Shown: positions 1-7,385, counted from the stretch's first letter. The stretch is 8,892 bases of DNA from Bordetella parapertussis (GCA_945867725.1 CAMBJI010000063.1:1-8892); one strand, 5' to 3'. The notes: generated from the sequence alone by a model not told the origin. Made by a program: numbers and translations.

Positions 1-215
1 TGATCAAGAACAACGAGATTGCTCTGGTCATCAACACGGTGGAAGAAAAGCGCACTGCGATTAATGACTCTCGCACCATCCGTACTTCTGCACTGGCCGC
101 GCGCGTGACCACCTACACTACGATTGCCGGGGCGAAGGCTGCTGTAGAGGGTATGGCGCACTTGCGCGAGCTGCATGTGTATGATTTGCAAAGCATGCAC
201 GCTTCGCTGCAATAA
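1..215 (+). CDS. carB: Carbamoyl-phosphate synthase large subunit, C-terminal end (partial)
   Basis: The reading frame is open from position 3 and ends with TAA at 213-215, giving the last 70 residues of a protein that starts outside the window. The visible stretch includes NTVEEKRTAINDSRTIR and ends HVYDLQSMHASLQ. This matches the C-terminal methylglyoxal-synthase-like allosteric domain of CarB, where UMP, IMP and ornithine act in well-studied homologues. CarB makes carbamoyl phosphate from bicarbonate, ATP and glutamine-derived ammonia for pyrimidine and arginine synthesis, in complex with CarA. A hairpin terminator follows 25 bases after the stop. A greA gene next to carB is common in betaproteobacteria, which supports the call. 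The catalytic domains cannot be judged here. Confidence 0.95.
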   Translation, partial: IKNNEIALVINTVEEKRTAINDSRTIRTSALAARVTTYTTIAGAKAAVEGMAHLRELHVYDLQSMHASLQ

Positions 216-239
216 ATTGGTTTACACTTCAACGACTAC

Positions 240-275
240 TGAGGCTGCGTAGCGACGCAGCCTCAATGCTTTTAT
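240..275 (+). terminator. Hairpin terminator or attenuator between carB and greA
   Basis: An 11-bp perfect inverted repeat (TGAGGCTGCGT at 240-250 and ACGCAGCCTCA at 255-265) encloses the four-base loop AGCG. It is followed by a T-rich but interrupted tail (TGCTTTTATCTTT). The GC-rich stem and T-rich tail are typical of intrinsic termination of the car transcript. Only about 20 bases separate the tail from the greA start, so greA needs readthrough or a promoter that overlaps this hairpin. It could therefore act as a partial terminator or attenuator. Confidence 0.75.
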
Positions 276-293
276 CTTTACGAAATAAATACT

Positions 294-770
294 ATGAGCT
301 CAGTACCTATTACCGTCCATGGCGCACAACTACTTAGGGACGAACTTCATCGGCTCAAGCATGTCGAGCGTCCTGCAGTCATTAACGCTATCGCTGAGGC
401 CCGCGCCCAGGGCGACCTGTCGGAGAACGCTGAGTACGATGCTGCGAAGGAGCGCCAGAGCTTCATCGAGGGCCGTATTGCTGATCTCGAAGGAAAACTT
501 TCCGCGGCGCAGATCATTGATCCGAAGTTGCTCGATGCAGAGGGTCGAGTGGTGTTTGCCTCCACCGTAATGCTGGAGGATCTGGAGAGCGGCGACAAAG
601 TAACGTACCAGATCGTCGGCGAAGATGAAGCTGACCTGAAGCAGTTGAAGATCTCGATCAGTTCACCGATCGCTCGCGCCTTGATCGGTAAGTACGCTGG
701 TGATGAGGTCGAAGTGCAGGCACCTGCCGGCGTACGCAGCTACGAAGTACTTGAGGTTCACTACATCTGA
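294..770 (+). CDS. greA: Transcription elongation factor GreA
   Basis: This 158-residue protein has the usual GreA length and layout. An N-terminal antiparallel coiled coil (about residues 1-75) ends at a tip with GDLSENAEY at 40-48, and an FKBP-like C-terminal domain follows (about 80-158). The acidic tip residues D41 and E44 correspond to the pair that coordinates the catalytic Mg2+ in RNA polymerase. GreA enters the secondary channel of stalled, backtracked polymerase and stimulates cleavage of the 3' RNA end, so elongation can resume. The ATG at 294 gives the conserved start ([18 protein letters not shown]). The bases before it (GAAATAAATACT) hold no good Shine-Dalgarno sequence, so initiation may be weak. 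The TGA stop overlaps the next gene's ATG by one base (TGATG), which suggests translational coupling. Confidence 0.97.
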   Translation: MSSVPITVHGAQLLRDELHRLKHVERPAVINAIAEARAQGDLSENAEYDAAKERQSFIEGRIADLEGKLSAAQIIDPKLLDAEGRVVFASTVMLEDLESGDKVTYQIVGEDEADLKQLKISISSPIARALIGKYAGDEVEVQAPAGVRSYEVLEVHYI

Positions 771-1243
771 TGCGACTGGCGGGTTGCTTGCCTCATCTGC
801 GCATCCTTCTGGTCACGCTCTGGGCGGGTAGCTTGTGGACGATCGGTTATCTGGCTGCGCCGGTGCTGTTCGCGACGCTGCCTGATCGATCGATGGCCGG
901 TAGCATTGCAGGGATGTTGTTTAGGGCCGAGGCTTGGTTGTCTTTAGCCTGTGGTCTCTTGCTCTTGCTACTGGTATGGATGGACAAAGCGATGTCCACA
1001 AAACGTTCAATCTACGTCTTCATCGTCGCTATGCTGGTTTGTGTTTTGGTGGGCTATTTTGGATTGCAGCCTTTCATGGCCGATATCCGGGCTGCAGCCG
1101 CAAGCAATGGCGGCGTTATGGATGAGGCACTACGTTCCCGGTTCGGCATGCTGCATGGCATTGCCAGCGTCATCTACTTGATGCAGAGTGTCCTTGCAGC
1201 CGCACTCGTTGTAAAAATCAGCCGGACATCAAGTCTCGCCTAG
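770..1243 (+). CDS. DUF4149-type four-helix inner membrane protein
   Basis: The 157-residue protein is strongly hydrophobic, with four predicted membrane segments at about residues 10-32, 52-70, 80-99 and 126-148. Layout and motifs such as TLWAGSLWTIGYLAAPVLF near the N terminus and RFGMLHGIASVIYL near the C terminus resemble the DUF4149 (TMEM205-like) family, whose function is unknown. A gene of this kind commonly lies between greA and yhbY in betaproteobacteria. Its ATG overlaps the greA stop, and a GAGG about 14 bases upstream lies inside greA, so translation probably depends on coupling. The stop codon overlaps the convergent yhbY stop through a shared CTAG. The family call rests on memory of its pattern, not a profile search. 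Confidence 0.8.
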   Translation: MRLAGCLPHLRILLVTLWAGSLWTIGYLAAPVLFATLPDRSMAGSIAGMLFRAEAWLSLACGLLLLLLVWMDKAMSTKRSIYVFIVAMLVCVLVGYFGLQPFMADIRAAAASNGGVMDEALRSRFGMLHGIASVIYLMQSVLAAALVVKISRTSSLA

Positions 1244-1707
1244 TCGCCCAGCGCGCTTTTCTTGCGGCTCTTCTGGCGTGGTGTTTTCGCCCGTTTAATA
1301 TTCCCGCCAGCGGTGACCCGCTCATTCCCTTTAACCATCACTTTGGTGATGGTGGGTTTTTTGGTCGGGTTGGTCTTGACGATCACGACCTCGCGCAGTC
1401 CCTTGCCGCGTGTGGTCTTGGATTCTTTCGTAATCTCTTTTTTGGGTCGGTAAATTACCAGCAATTTACCGATATGCTGAACAGGCGCGGCACTCAGATC
1501 GGCACAAATGGTCTCGTAGTGGCTGATACGTGCATCACGGTCATCACCGAGTACGCGGATTTTGATCAGGCCGTGTGAATTCAGGCTGGCATCAATTTCC
1601 TTGACGACGGCGGGCGTGAGACCGCTGTCGCCAATCATCACAACAGGAGCGAGGCCATGGGCCTGAGAGCGCAATTCACTGCGCTGGGCGGGTGTAAGTT
1701 TCAGCAT
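1240..1707 (-). CDS. yhbY: Ribosome assembly RNA-binding protein YhbY (CRM domain)
   Basis: The 155-residue protein begins MLKLTPAQRSELRSQAHGLA and carries a CRM RNA-binding domain over about residues 1-90. Visible signatures are the GxxG loop in IGDSGLT (G26-G29), HGLIKIRVLGDDR near 45-57 and IGKLLVIYRP near 79-88. YhbY binds precursors of the large ribosomal subunit and helps 50S assembly. The classical enterobacterial protein has about 97 residues; this one adds a Lys/Arg-rich, probably disordered tail (about 90-155), a form I associate with betaproteobacteria, which probably adds RNA contacts. It runs divergently from rlmE, another 50S maturation gene. A weak GAAAG lies six bases before the ATG. 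Confidence 0.93.
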   Translation of the reverse strand: MLKLTPAQRSELRSQAHGLAPVVMIGDSGLTPAVVKEIDASLNSHGLIKIRVLGDDRDARISHYETICADLSAAPVQHIGKLLVIYRPKKEITKESKTTRGKGLREVVIVKTNPTKKPTITKVMVKGNERVTAGGNIKRAKTPRQKSRKKSALGD

Positions 1708-1727
1708 GAGCGACTTTCAAAAGCGGT

Positions 1728-1758
1728 ATTCTACGTGAATGTCAAAAAACAAAGTCAA
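1728..1758 (-). promoter_or_regulatory. Possible yhbY promoter in the divergent yhbY/rlmE gap
   Basis: On the minus strand TTGACT (1758-1753) is followed after 19 bases by TAGAAT (1733-1728), each matching five of six consensus positions. The spacing is two bases longer than ideal. The -35 would lie inside the rlmE coding region. The same bases read on the plus strand give TATTCT (1727-1732), a -10-like box seven bases before the rlmE ATG, so the two genes may share overlapping -10 elements. Confidence 0.3.
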
Positions 1759-2383
1759 CAAGAACTGGTTGCACGGCCATATCAACGATCCTTATGTGAA
1801 GCTGGCCCAGAAAGAGGGCTTTCGCGCCCGGGCCGCCTTCAAGCTGCAGGAGATTGACGAAGAAGAGAAACTGATTCGTCCCGGCCAAGTCATCGTGGAT
1901 TTAGGATGCACACCGGGCAGCTGGGCCCAATACGCGCGTCGCAAGCTGTCGGGCAAGGAGGGCGGGGGTATCCACGGCACCATTATTGGTCTCGACATGT
2001 TGCCCATGGAGCCGGTCGCAGATGTCCATTTCATTCTGGGGGATTTCCGCGAACAATCCGTGCTGGATGAGCTCGAAGTCGCGGTCGGCGGCCGAAAGCT
2101 CGACCTGGTGCTCTCCGATATGGCGCCCAATCTGACCGGTATCGCCGCTACGGACGCCGCCCGGGTCGAGGATGTTATCGATCTGGCATTGGGGTTTGCC
2201 TGCGCCCATTTGAAACCTTCGGGGTGCCTGCTCGTCAAATGTTTCAATGGCAGTGGCTATAGCCAGATCATGGAAAAATTTCGTCAGACCTTCAAGACGG
2301 TTAGTTCCAAAAAGCCCAAGGCCAGCCGGGATAAATCCTCGGAAATATTCCTTCTGGGAAGAGGTCTGAAGAACCCCGGCTGA
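1739..2383 (+). CDS. rlmE: 23S rRNA (uridine-2'-O-)-methyltransferase RlmE (FtsJ/RrmJ)
   Basis: The 214-residue protein is a class I SAM-dependent methyltransferase that methylates the 2'-O of U2552 in the A loop of 23S rRNA, a late 50S assembly step. The catalytic tetrad known for RrmJ (K-D-K-E) is visible as K35 (in [10 protein letters not shown]), D127 (in LVLSDMAPN), K167 (in LLVKCFNG) and E202 (in SSEIFLLG). The SAM loop reads DLGCTPGSW at 54-62, slightly different from the more common DLGAAPGSW. Length fits the family. The ATG at 1739 starts a typical N terminus ending in [18 protein letters not shown]. No Shine-Dalgarno is evident in the short gap to yhbY, so a short-leader or nearly leaderless mRNA is possible. 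The order rlmE-ftsH is widely conserved. Confidence 0.97.
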   Translation: MSKNKVNKNWLHGHINDPYVKLAQKEGFRARAAFKLQEIDEEEKLIRPGQVIVDLGCTPGSWAQYARRKLSGKEGGGIHGTIIGLDMLPMEPVADVHFILGDFREQSVLDELEVAVGGRKLDLVLSDMAPNLTGIAATDAARVEDVIDLALGFACAHLKPSGCLLVKCFNGSGYSQIMEKFRQTFKTVSSKKPKASRDKSSEIFLLGRGLKNPG

Positions 2384-2409
2384 GGCGATTCTGCCAGTCG
2401 AACTTAAGC

Positions 2410-2438
2410 CTTGAAAAATCAGGGGCTTAGCCTCATAT
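2410..2438 (+). promoter_or_regulatory. Sigma-32 (heat-shock) type promoter for ftsH
   Basis: CTTGAAA at 2410-2416 matches the sigma-32 -35 consensus completely. After a 14-base spacer, CCTCATAT at 2431-2438 matches the -10 consensus CCCCATnT except at one position. It lies in the 138-bp gap before ftsH, about 85 bases upstream of the start codon. FtsH is a known heat-shock protein in enterobacteria and degrades sigma-32 itself, so the placement makes biological sense. Activity is inferred from sequence only. Confidence 0.8.
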
Positions 2439-2452
2439 CCTTGCTAGCAAGG
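2439..2452. promoter_or_regulatory. Perfect 14-bp palindrome at the expected ftsH transcription start
   Basis: CCTTGCTAGCAAGG reads the same on both strands and begins directly after the sigma-32-like -10 box, so it covers the expected transcription start. A gapless palindrome at this place could be an operator for a dimeric regulator. It has no loop bases and no T-tract, so a terminator is unlikely. No regulator can be named from the sequence. Confidence 0.4.
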
Positions 2453-2510
2453 TCTGGTTATTGCGAGTAGAATTTATCGGTAGACAAAAGCCGCAGAGCA
2501 GGCGGCATCC

Positions 2511-2516
2511 AAGGAG
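2511..2516 (+). promoter_or_regulatory. Ribosome binding site that fixes the GTG start of ftsH
   Basis: AAGGAG ends five bases before the GTG at 2522. An in-frame ATG lies nine bases further (2531) but would have a 14-base spacing, which is too long. The GTG also supplies the family-typical first residues MNNMFSK, so it is preferred. Confidence 0.85.
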
Positions 2517-2521
2517 TCCTC

Positions 2522-4405
2522 GTGAACAACATGTTTTCCAAAGCCGCCATATGGGTCGTGATCGCCCTAGTGCTATTTACCGTCTTCAAGCAGTTCGATG
2601 AACGCGGTATTGGTGGTGGCGCAACACCGATTCCTTATTCCGATTTCCTTGATGAGGTGAAAGCCCAGCGCATTCGTGAGGCAACGATCGAGGACCGCAC
2701 CATCATCGCTATCACGAATGAAGGTAAAAAAATCAAAGCCACTACGACCAATCTGGATCGTGGTTTGATCGGTGATCTTGTCAACAATGGCGTGAAGTTC
2801 GATGTGCGACAGCCTGAACCACCTTCTTTCCTGTCGCAAGTCTTTATCTCCTGGTTCCCGATGCTTCTGCTCATCGGCGTATGGATTTTCTTCATGCGTC
2901 AAATGCAAGGTGGAGGCAAGGGCGGTGCTTTCTCGTTCGGCAAATCCAAAGCGCGCATGTTGGATGAGAACCAGAACGCAGTGACTTTTGCTGACGTCGC
3001 CGGTTGCGACGAAGCCAAAGAAGAAGTCTCCGAGCTCGTTGACTTCCTGCGTGACCCGACCAAATTTCAAAAGCTTGGCGGACGTATTCCTCGCGGTGTG
3101 TTGATGGTGGGCCCGCCCGGTACGGGTAAGACCTTGCTCGCACGTGCGATTGCGGGTGAAGCAAAAGTGCCGTTCTTTACTATCTCTGGTTCCGACTTCG
3201 TTGAGATGTTTGTGGGTGTCGGCGCATCACGTGTGCGCGACATGTTCGAGAACGCAAAAAAGCATTCGCCTTGCATTATTTTTATCGATGAAATTGATGC
3301 AGTGGGTCGTCATCGCGGTGCTGGTACGGGTGGCGGTAACGATGAGCGCGAACAGACCCTGAACCAGTTGCTGGTTGAGATGGACGGATTTGAAGCCAAT
3401 GCCGGTGTGATTGTTATCGCCGCAACCAACCGCTCCGATGTGCTGGACAAGGCGCTGCTGCGTCCGGGCCGTTTCGATCGTCAGGTGATTGTGGGTCTGC
3501 CAGACATTCGTGGTCGCGAACAGATTCTCAATGTGCACATGCGCAAGGTGCCGATCGGACCGGACGTCAAGGCCGACATTCTCGCGCGCGGCGCACCGGG
3601 CTTCTCGGGTGCCGATCTCGCCAATCTCGTCAACGAGGCTGCTCTGTTTGCAGCGCGCCGCAACAAGCGTCTGGTCGAGATGGAAGATTTTGAAGATGCG
3701 AAAGACAAGATTGTCATGGGACCCGAGCGCAAATCGGCCGTCATGCGCGAAGAGGAGCGCCGCAATACTGCATATCATGAGTCCGGTCATGCGGTTGTTG
3801 CCAAGCTCTTGCCCAAGGCCGATCCTGTGCACAAAGTCACCATCATGCCGCGCGGATTTGCGCTGGGACTCACGTGGCAGCTGCCCGAGCATGACCGAGT
3901 GAATATGTACAAGGACAAGATGCTCGAAGAAATTTCGATCCTGTTTGCGGGCCGTATTTCCGAAGAGATTTTCATGAATCAGATGTCCACGGGCGCGTCC
4001 AACGACTTCGAGCGTGCGACTAAACTGGCGCGTGCGATGGTGACACGCTACGGCATGTCCGAGACGCTGGGTACCATGGTGTATGAGGATACGGACCAGG
4101 ATTCTTATTTTGGCCGCATGTCAGCTAGAACCGTCTCCGAGGCCACGCAGCAAAAAGTGGACATGGAAATCCGCAGTATTCTCGACGAGCAGTACGCGCT
4201 TTCGCGTAGTCTGCTTGAGCGCAACAAAGACAAGGTTGAAATGATGGCCAAGTCGCTGCTCGAATGGGAAACTATCGATGCGGATCAGATCAACGACATC
4301 ATGGCGGGTAAAGAACCTCGTCCACCCAAAGCCGGCACACCACCACCACGTTCGAGCGGTGGCACCAGTGATGGTGGCGTAGAGCCAGCCGCAGCGCCCG
4401 CCTGA
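2522..4405 (+). CDS. ftsH: ATP-dependent zinc metalloprotease FtsH
   Basis: The 627-residue protein is a complete membrane-anchored AAA+ protease. Transmembrane segments lie at about residues 7-23 and 104-125, with a small periplasmic domain between them. The AAA+ domain shows Walker A GPPGTGKT (197-204), pore motif MFVGVG (229-234), Walker B FIDEID (254-259) and the second region of homology with arginine fingers R314 and R317. The protease domain has the zinc motif HESGH (419-423) and the third ligand D495 in GASNDFE. FtsH forms hexamers that extract and degrade misfolded membrane proteins and short-lived regulators such as sigma-32 and, in enterobacteria, LpxC. The tail is rich in Pro, Gly and Ser and probably disordered. 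A sigma-32-like promoter precedes it and a strong hairpin follows. The GTG start is supported by its ribosome binding site. Confidence 0.99.
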   Translation: MNNMFSKAAIWVVIALVLFTVFKQFDERGIGGGATPIPYSDFLDEVKAQRIREATIEDRTIIAITNEGKKIKATTTNLDRGLIGDLVNNGVKFDVRQPEPPSFLSQVFISWFPMLLLIGVWIFFMRQMQGGGKGGAFSFGKSKARMLDENQNAVTFADVAGCDEAKEEVSELVDFLRDPTKFQKLGGRIPRGVLMVGPPGTGKTLLARAIAGEAKVPFFTISGSDFVEMFVGVGASRVRDMFENAKKHSPCIIFIDEIDAVGRHRGAGTGGGNDEREQTLNQLLVEMDGFEANAGVIVIAATNRSDVLDKALLRPGRFDRQVIVGLPDIRGREQILNVHMRKVPIGPDVKADILARGAPGFSGADLANLVNEAALFAARRNKRLVEMEDFEDAKDKIVMGPERKSAVMREEERRNTAYHESGHAVVAKLLPKADPVHKVTIMPRGFALGLTWQLPEHDRVNMYKDKMLEEISILFAGRISEEIFMNQMSTGASNDFERATKLARAMVTRYGMSETLGTMVYEDTDQDSYFGRMSARTVSEATQQKVDMEIRSILDEQYALSRSLLERNKDKVEMMAKSLLEWETIDADQINDIMAGKEPRPPKAGTPPPRSSGGTSDGGVEPAAAPA

Positions 4406-4429
4406 TGCGCGACCGTTCGTCTTGACCCG

Positions 4430-4463
4430 ACGGGGTGGGGAGTAATCCTCACCCCGTTTGTTC
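4430..4463 (+). terminator. Terminator after ftsH
   Basis: A 12-bp stem with one G-T pair (4430-4441 with 4446-4457) encloses the loop GTAA and is followed by TTTGTTC. The stem is GC-rich (ACGGGGTGGGGA on the left arm). It begins 25 bases after the ftsH stop. The tail is only moderately T-rich, so termination may be incomplete and some transcripts may continue into folP. Confidence 0.8.
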
Positions 4464-4491
4464 ATCTCCTTGCTCCTTTGCTCAACTGCCT

Positions 4492-5370
4492 GTGCTGAAC
4501 TTGCCCGCTGATCACCTGCTCTGTGGACGCTATCGTTTGCCGATCGCCGGTGTAAATTTTCACCCGCTGGTCATGGGCATCCTGAATGTCACGCCGGATT
4601 CTTTTTCAGATGGTGGGCAGTTCGCTTCACTGGATTTGGCCATGACGCATGCCGAGCAGATGATCGCTGATGGTGTTGACATCATCGACATTGGTGGTGA
4701 ATCGACTCGTCCGGGTGCCGCCGCTGTATCGGTAGAAGAAGAATTGCGTCGCATCATGCCCCTTGTCTACGCTTTGCGTGACTGTGGCAAACCACTCTCT
4801 GTCGATACTCGCCGCCCGGAAGTCATGCGGGAAGTGATTCAGGCGGGCGTTGACATGATCAATGATGTCGAAGGGTTTCGGGCCGTTGGGGCCTTACGCT
4901 TGCTCAGTGAGAGCGACTGCGCCTTATGTATCATGCACATGCAAGGGCAGCCGCAGACCATGCAGCACACGCCGCATTATGATGATGTGGTGAGTGAAGT
5001 CGGCGAGTTTTTGCGCGAGCGTGCCGCAGCTGCCGTGCAGGAAGGTATAGACCGTCGGCGTTTGTGTATCGACCCGGGTTTTGGTTTCGGAAAAAATCTG
5101 AGCCACAATCTGACTTTGCTCAGGTCACTCGGCGATATGCAGTCGGCAGTCGGTCTACCTTTGCTGGCCGGGTTGTCGCGTAAGAGCATGATTGGTACTC
5201 TGACCGGCCGTCCGGCAGAGCAGCGACTCGCAGGCAGCATAGGGGCCGCTTTGGCTGCCGTGATGCAGGGCGCGCGCATCGTGCGCGTGCATGATGTGGC
5301 CGAAACCGTAGATGCAATCAAAGTGTGGCAGGCCGCCATGAACCCAGAGCAGCCTGCCCCGCAAAACTGA
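4492..5370 (+). CDS. folP: Dihydropteroate synthase (start uncertain)
   Basis: FolP condenses 6-hydroxymethyl-7,8-dihydropterin pyrophosphate with p-aminobenzoate to give dihydropteroate in folate synthesis; it is the sulfonamide target. Family motifs appear in order, numbered from the GTG at 4492: [11 protein letters not shown] (32-42), GGESTRPGA (68-76), SVDTRRPE (103-110), MINDVEGF (122-129), DPGFGFGK (194-201), SRKSMIG (229-235) and RVHD (265-268). The length of 292 residues fits. The frame is open back to a GTG at 4435, but that codon lies inside the ftsH terminator stem. GTG 4492 and TTG 4501 are the remaining upstream choices, and neither has a Shine-Dalgarno sequence. The first ATG (4573) falls inside the first conserved strand and is too late. 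The gene sits 16 bases before glmM. Confidence 0.95.
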   Translation: MLNLPADHLLCGRYRLPIAGVNFHPLVMGILNVTPDSFSDGGQFASLDLAMTHAEQMIADGVDIIDIGGESTRPGAAAVSVEEELRRIMPLVYALRDCGKPLSVDTRRPEVMREVIQAGVDMINDVEGFRAVGALRLLSESDCALCIMHMQGQPQTMQHTPHYDDVVSEVGEFLRERAAAAVQEGIDRRRLCIDPGFGFGKNLSHNLTLLRSLGDMQSAVGLPLLAGLSRKSMIGTLTGRPAEQRLAGSIGAALAAVMQGARIVRVHDVAETVDAIKVWQAAMNPEQPAPQN

Positions 5371-5376
5371 AACAAC

Positions 5377-5382
5377 AAGAGA
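5377..5382 (+). promoter_or_regulatory. Ribosome binding site of glmM
   Basis: AAGAGA lies four bases before the ATG at 5387, in the 16-base gap after the folP stop. It supports this start and tight folP-glmM co-transcription. Confidence 0.6.
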
Positions 5383-5386
5383 TCAC

Positions 5387-6724
5387 ATGTCACGACAATA
5401 TTTTGGTACCGATGGCATACGAGGTGAAGTGGGTGTTTCGCCCATCACGCCCGATTTTGTTATGCGCCTGGGCTATGCCGCCGGCAAGGTGCTTGCGCAG
5501 GCAGAATTCGCAGGCGCCCGTCCTAGCGTCCTGATCGGCAAAGACACGCGGATTTCCGGCTACATGCTCGAAGCTGCGCTCGAGGCGGGGTTTTCTGCAG
5601 CCGGTGTTGATGTCTTGCTCTCAGGACCCATGCCAACGCCAGCAATCGCTTATCTGACACGCGCGCTCAGACTCTCGGCCGGTGTGGTGATCTCGGCTTC
5701 ACATAATCCTTTTCAGGACAACGGCATCAAATTTTTCTCTGCCCAGGGAAATAAGCTGCCGGATGCTGTTGAGCTGGCCATCGAAGCGGCGCTTGAGTTG
5801 CCGATGTCCTGCGTCCGCTCGGACAAGCTGGGCAAGGTGCGCCGCCTTGATGATGCGCGCGGACGCTATATCGAATTCTGCAAAAGCACCTTTCCCAATG
5901 AACTCGACCTGCGTGGTCTGAAGCTCGTTATCGATTGCGCGCACGGTGCGGCGTATCACATTGCACCCGATGTTTTCCATGAGCTCGGTGCGGAGGTCGT
6001 CGCTATCGGCAATCAGCCGAATGGCTTCAATATCAATGAGGGTCATGGCGCTACTCAGCCCGCAACGCTGGCTGCTGCGGTTCAGTTGCATCGGGCTGAC
6101 CTAGGCATTGCGCTCGATGGCGATGCCGATCGGCTGATCATGGCCGATGCCAGCGGCCGCATCTTCAACGGCGACGAGTTGTTATATGTAATGGTGAAAG
6201 ATCGGCTTGCAAACGGCGGTATCGACGGTGCAGTCGGTACCTTGATGACCAACATGGCCGTCGAGGTGGCCTTTGGCGAGATGGGCGTGGGATTTGCTCG
6301 CGCGAAGGTGGGCGACCGTTACGTCCTCGAGCTCCTGCAGGAGCGCGGCTGGCAAGTCGGCGGCGAAGGATCTGGACATTTGCTGGCGCTGGATAAGCAC
6401 ACAACAGGAGATGGCATTATCTCTGCACTGCAGATTTTGTCGGCTCTTCGGCGCAGCGGCGCTACGCTCTCGGCAATCACCTCGGAGCTCAGTCTCTGGC
6501 CGCAAACTTTACTGAATGTGAAGATCAAGGCTGGATTTGACTGGCAGTCCAACCGCGACCTGCTCAGTGCAAGAGAGCGTACCGAGGCGGAGCTGGGTGC
6601 GTCCGGCCGCGTCCTGATTCGCCCCTCGGGCACCGAGCCCCTATTGCGCGTGATGGTCGAAGCGCGTGATGCGGCGATGGCCCAGCGCCTCGCAGAGGAT
6701 ATCGCTAGCTGCATCCCCGGCTGA
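5387..6724 (+). CDS. glmM: Phosphoglucosamine mutase GlmM
   Basis: The 445-residue protein has the full alpha-D-phosphohexomutase layout. It converts glucosamine-6-phosphate to glucosamine-1-phosphate, the step before UDP-GlcNAc for peptidoglycan and lipopolysaccharide. The N terminus reads [12 protein letters not shown] (5-16). The phosphoserine loop is ISASHNPF with S105 as the phosphorylated residue. The metal-binding loop is DGDADR (244-249), the sugar-binding loop GGEGSGH (325-331), and the C-terminal phosphate-binding loop [12 protein letters not shown] (412-423). It appears intact and lies 16 bases after folP, a pairing conserved in many proteobacteria. No clear terminator separates it from the tRNA-Pro promoter downstream. 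Confidence 0.98.
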   Translation: MSRQYFGTDGIRGEVGVSPITPDFVMRLGYAAGKVLAQAEFAGARPSVLIGKDTRISGYMLEAALEAGFSAAGVDVLLSGPMPTPAIAYLTRALRLSAGVVISASHNPFQDNGIKFFSAQGNKLPDAVELAIEAALELPMSCVRSDKLGKVRRLDDARGRYIEFCKSTFPNELDLRGLKLVIDCAHGAAYHIAPDVFHELGAEVVAIGNQPNGFNINEGHGATQPATLAAAVQLHRADLGIALDGDADRLIMADASGRIFNGDELLYVMVKDRLANGGIDGAVGTLMTNMAVEVAFGEMGVGFARAKVGDRYVLELLQERGWQVGGEGSGHLLALDKHTTGDGIISALQILSALRRSGATLSAITSELSLWPQTLLNVKIKAGFDWQSNRDLLSARERTEAELGASGRVLIRPSGTEPLLRVMVEARDAAMAQRLAEDIASCIPG

Positions 6725-6742
6725 CCGGATCGGCAACAAAAC

Positions 6743-6772
6743 TGGTCAGGTTCGGGCGGCATCGGTTATAAT
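6743..6772 (+). promoter_or_regulatory. Promoter of tRNA-Pro
   Basis: A perfect -10 box TATAAT lies at 6767-6772, ten bases before the mature tRNA. TGGTCA at 6743-6748 is the best -35 candidate (four of six matches, 18-base spacing). The short GC-containing discriminator CGCCTCT follows the -10. The -10 call is strong and the -35 weak. Confidence 0.65.
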
Positions 6773-6781
6773 TCGCCTCTT

Positions 6782-6858
6782 CGGAGTGTGGCGCAGCCCG
6801 GTAGCGCACCTGCTTTGGGAGCAGGGGGTCCAAGGTTCGAATCCTTGTACTCCGACCA
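6782..6858 (+). tRNA. tRNA-Pro (anticodon UGG)
   Basis: A 77-base cloverleaf including an encoded CCA. The acceptor arm CGGAGTG pairs with TACTCCG (one G-T pair), followed by the discriminator A and CCA. The anticodon stem CCTGC/GCAGG holds the loop TTTGGGA, giving anticodon TGG and G37. The T loop reads TTCGAAT. This is a complete, functional-looking gene with its own -10 box. Confidence 0.97.
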
Positions 6859-6861
6859 ATT

Positions 6862-6896
6862 AAAAAAACGGGTTGTCATTGACAACCCGTTTTTCA
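6862..6896 (+). terminator. Terminator after tRNA-Pro
   Basis: A nine-base-pair perfect stem (CGGGTTGTC at 6869-6877 with GACAACCCG at 6881-6889) encloses the loop ATT. It is extended by A/T pairs and ends in TTTTTCATTT. The A-run on the left and T-run on the right make it usable from both strands. It begins four bases after the tRNA CCA. Confidence 0.9.
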
Positions 6897-6932
6897 TTTC
6901 GCAATATACCTGAATCAATCCTGCAATACCGA

Positions 6933-7009
<77 letters not shown>

Positions 7010-7261
7010 GTCAAATCAAGTGCTTACAGCGGGCTCCACACTTTCCACAAAGTCCTTTTGGCTAAACTGTGACAAAAACGTGAGCAGTAAATTCCATGTG
7101 CCACGGTCCTGCGCAACCGATAGACTTTTCTTGCGTGATTAACCGCGAGGCCAAATTGTAGATACAACTATGGCACGCGAGGAGATTGCCAACCTGATTG
7201 TTGGTGTGTGCTGCCGTATAGGCACCAAAACCAAAGAAGATGCCTCCGTAGTAATTGGCGT

Positions 7262-7385
7262 TATGAGCTTAGCCAGCCCCGCGAGCCAGACCTTTGTGCC
7301 TTCATTCTCTGACATCCAGAGACCAAGAAAATCCTTGCGGCCATAGATTTTTACGGCAAGCGTCAATCCAAATTGATTTGTTCAT
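7262..7385 (-). pseudogene. Remnant of an IS256-family transposase
   Basis: On the minus strand the translation contains LAVKIYGRKDFLGLW followed by MSENEGTKVWLAGL. This closely resembles the central catalytic region of IS256/mutator-type transposases, usually of the form GRKEVLGLW followed by SENEGAKFWL. Just upstream in another frame (7385-7365) is MNKSIWI, which corresponds to the NKSIYL-type stretch that normally precedes it, so a frameshift separates the two. Only about 40 codons of a gene that is normally about 400 codons long remain. Sequence on both sides diverges, and terminal inverted repeats are not recognisable. It is a dead fragment marking past insertion activity. Confidence 0.75.

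Noticed and set aside
2573..3070. Long minus-strand frame opposite ftsH (165 codons)
   Set aside because: It mirrors the codon structure of ftsH, has no protein-like motifs and lies wholly inside a certain gene.
3227..3892. 221-codon minus-strand frame opposite ftsH
   Set aside because: Despite its length it is a shadow of the ftsH AAA+ and protease region, and I see no sign of independent coding.
4435..4491. Extended folP N terminus from GTG 4435
   Set aside because: The codon lies inside the ftsH terminator stem, and the extra residues (rich in Cys, Ser and Pro) do not look like the family.
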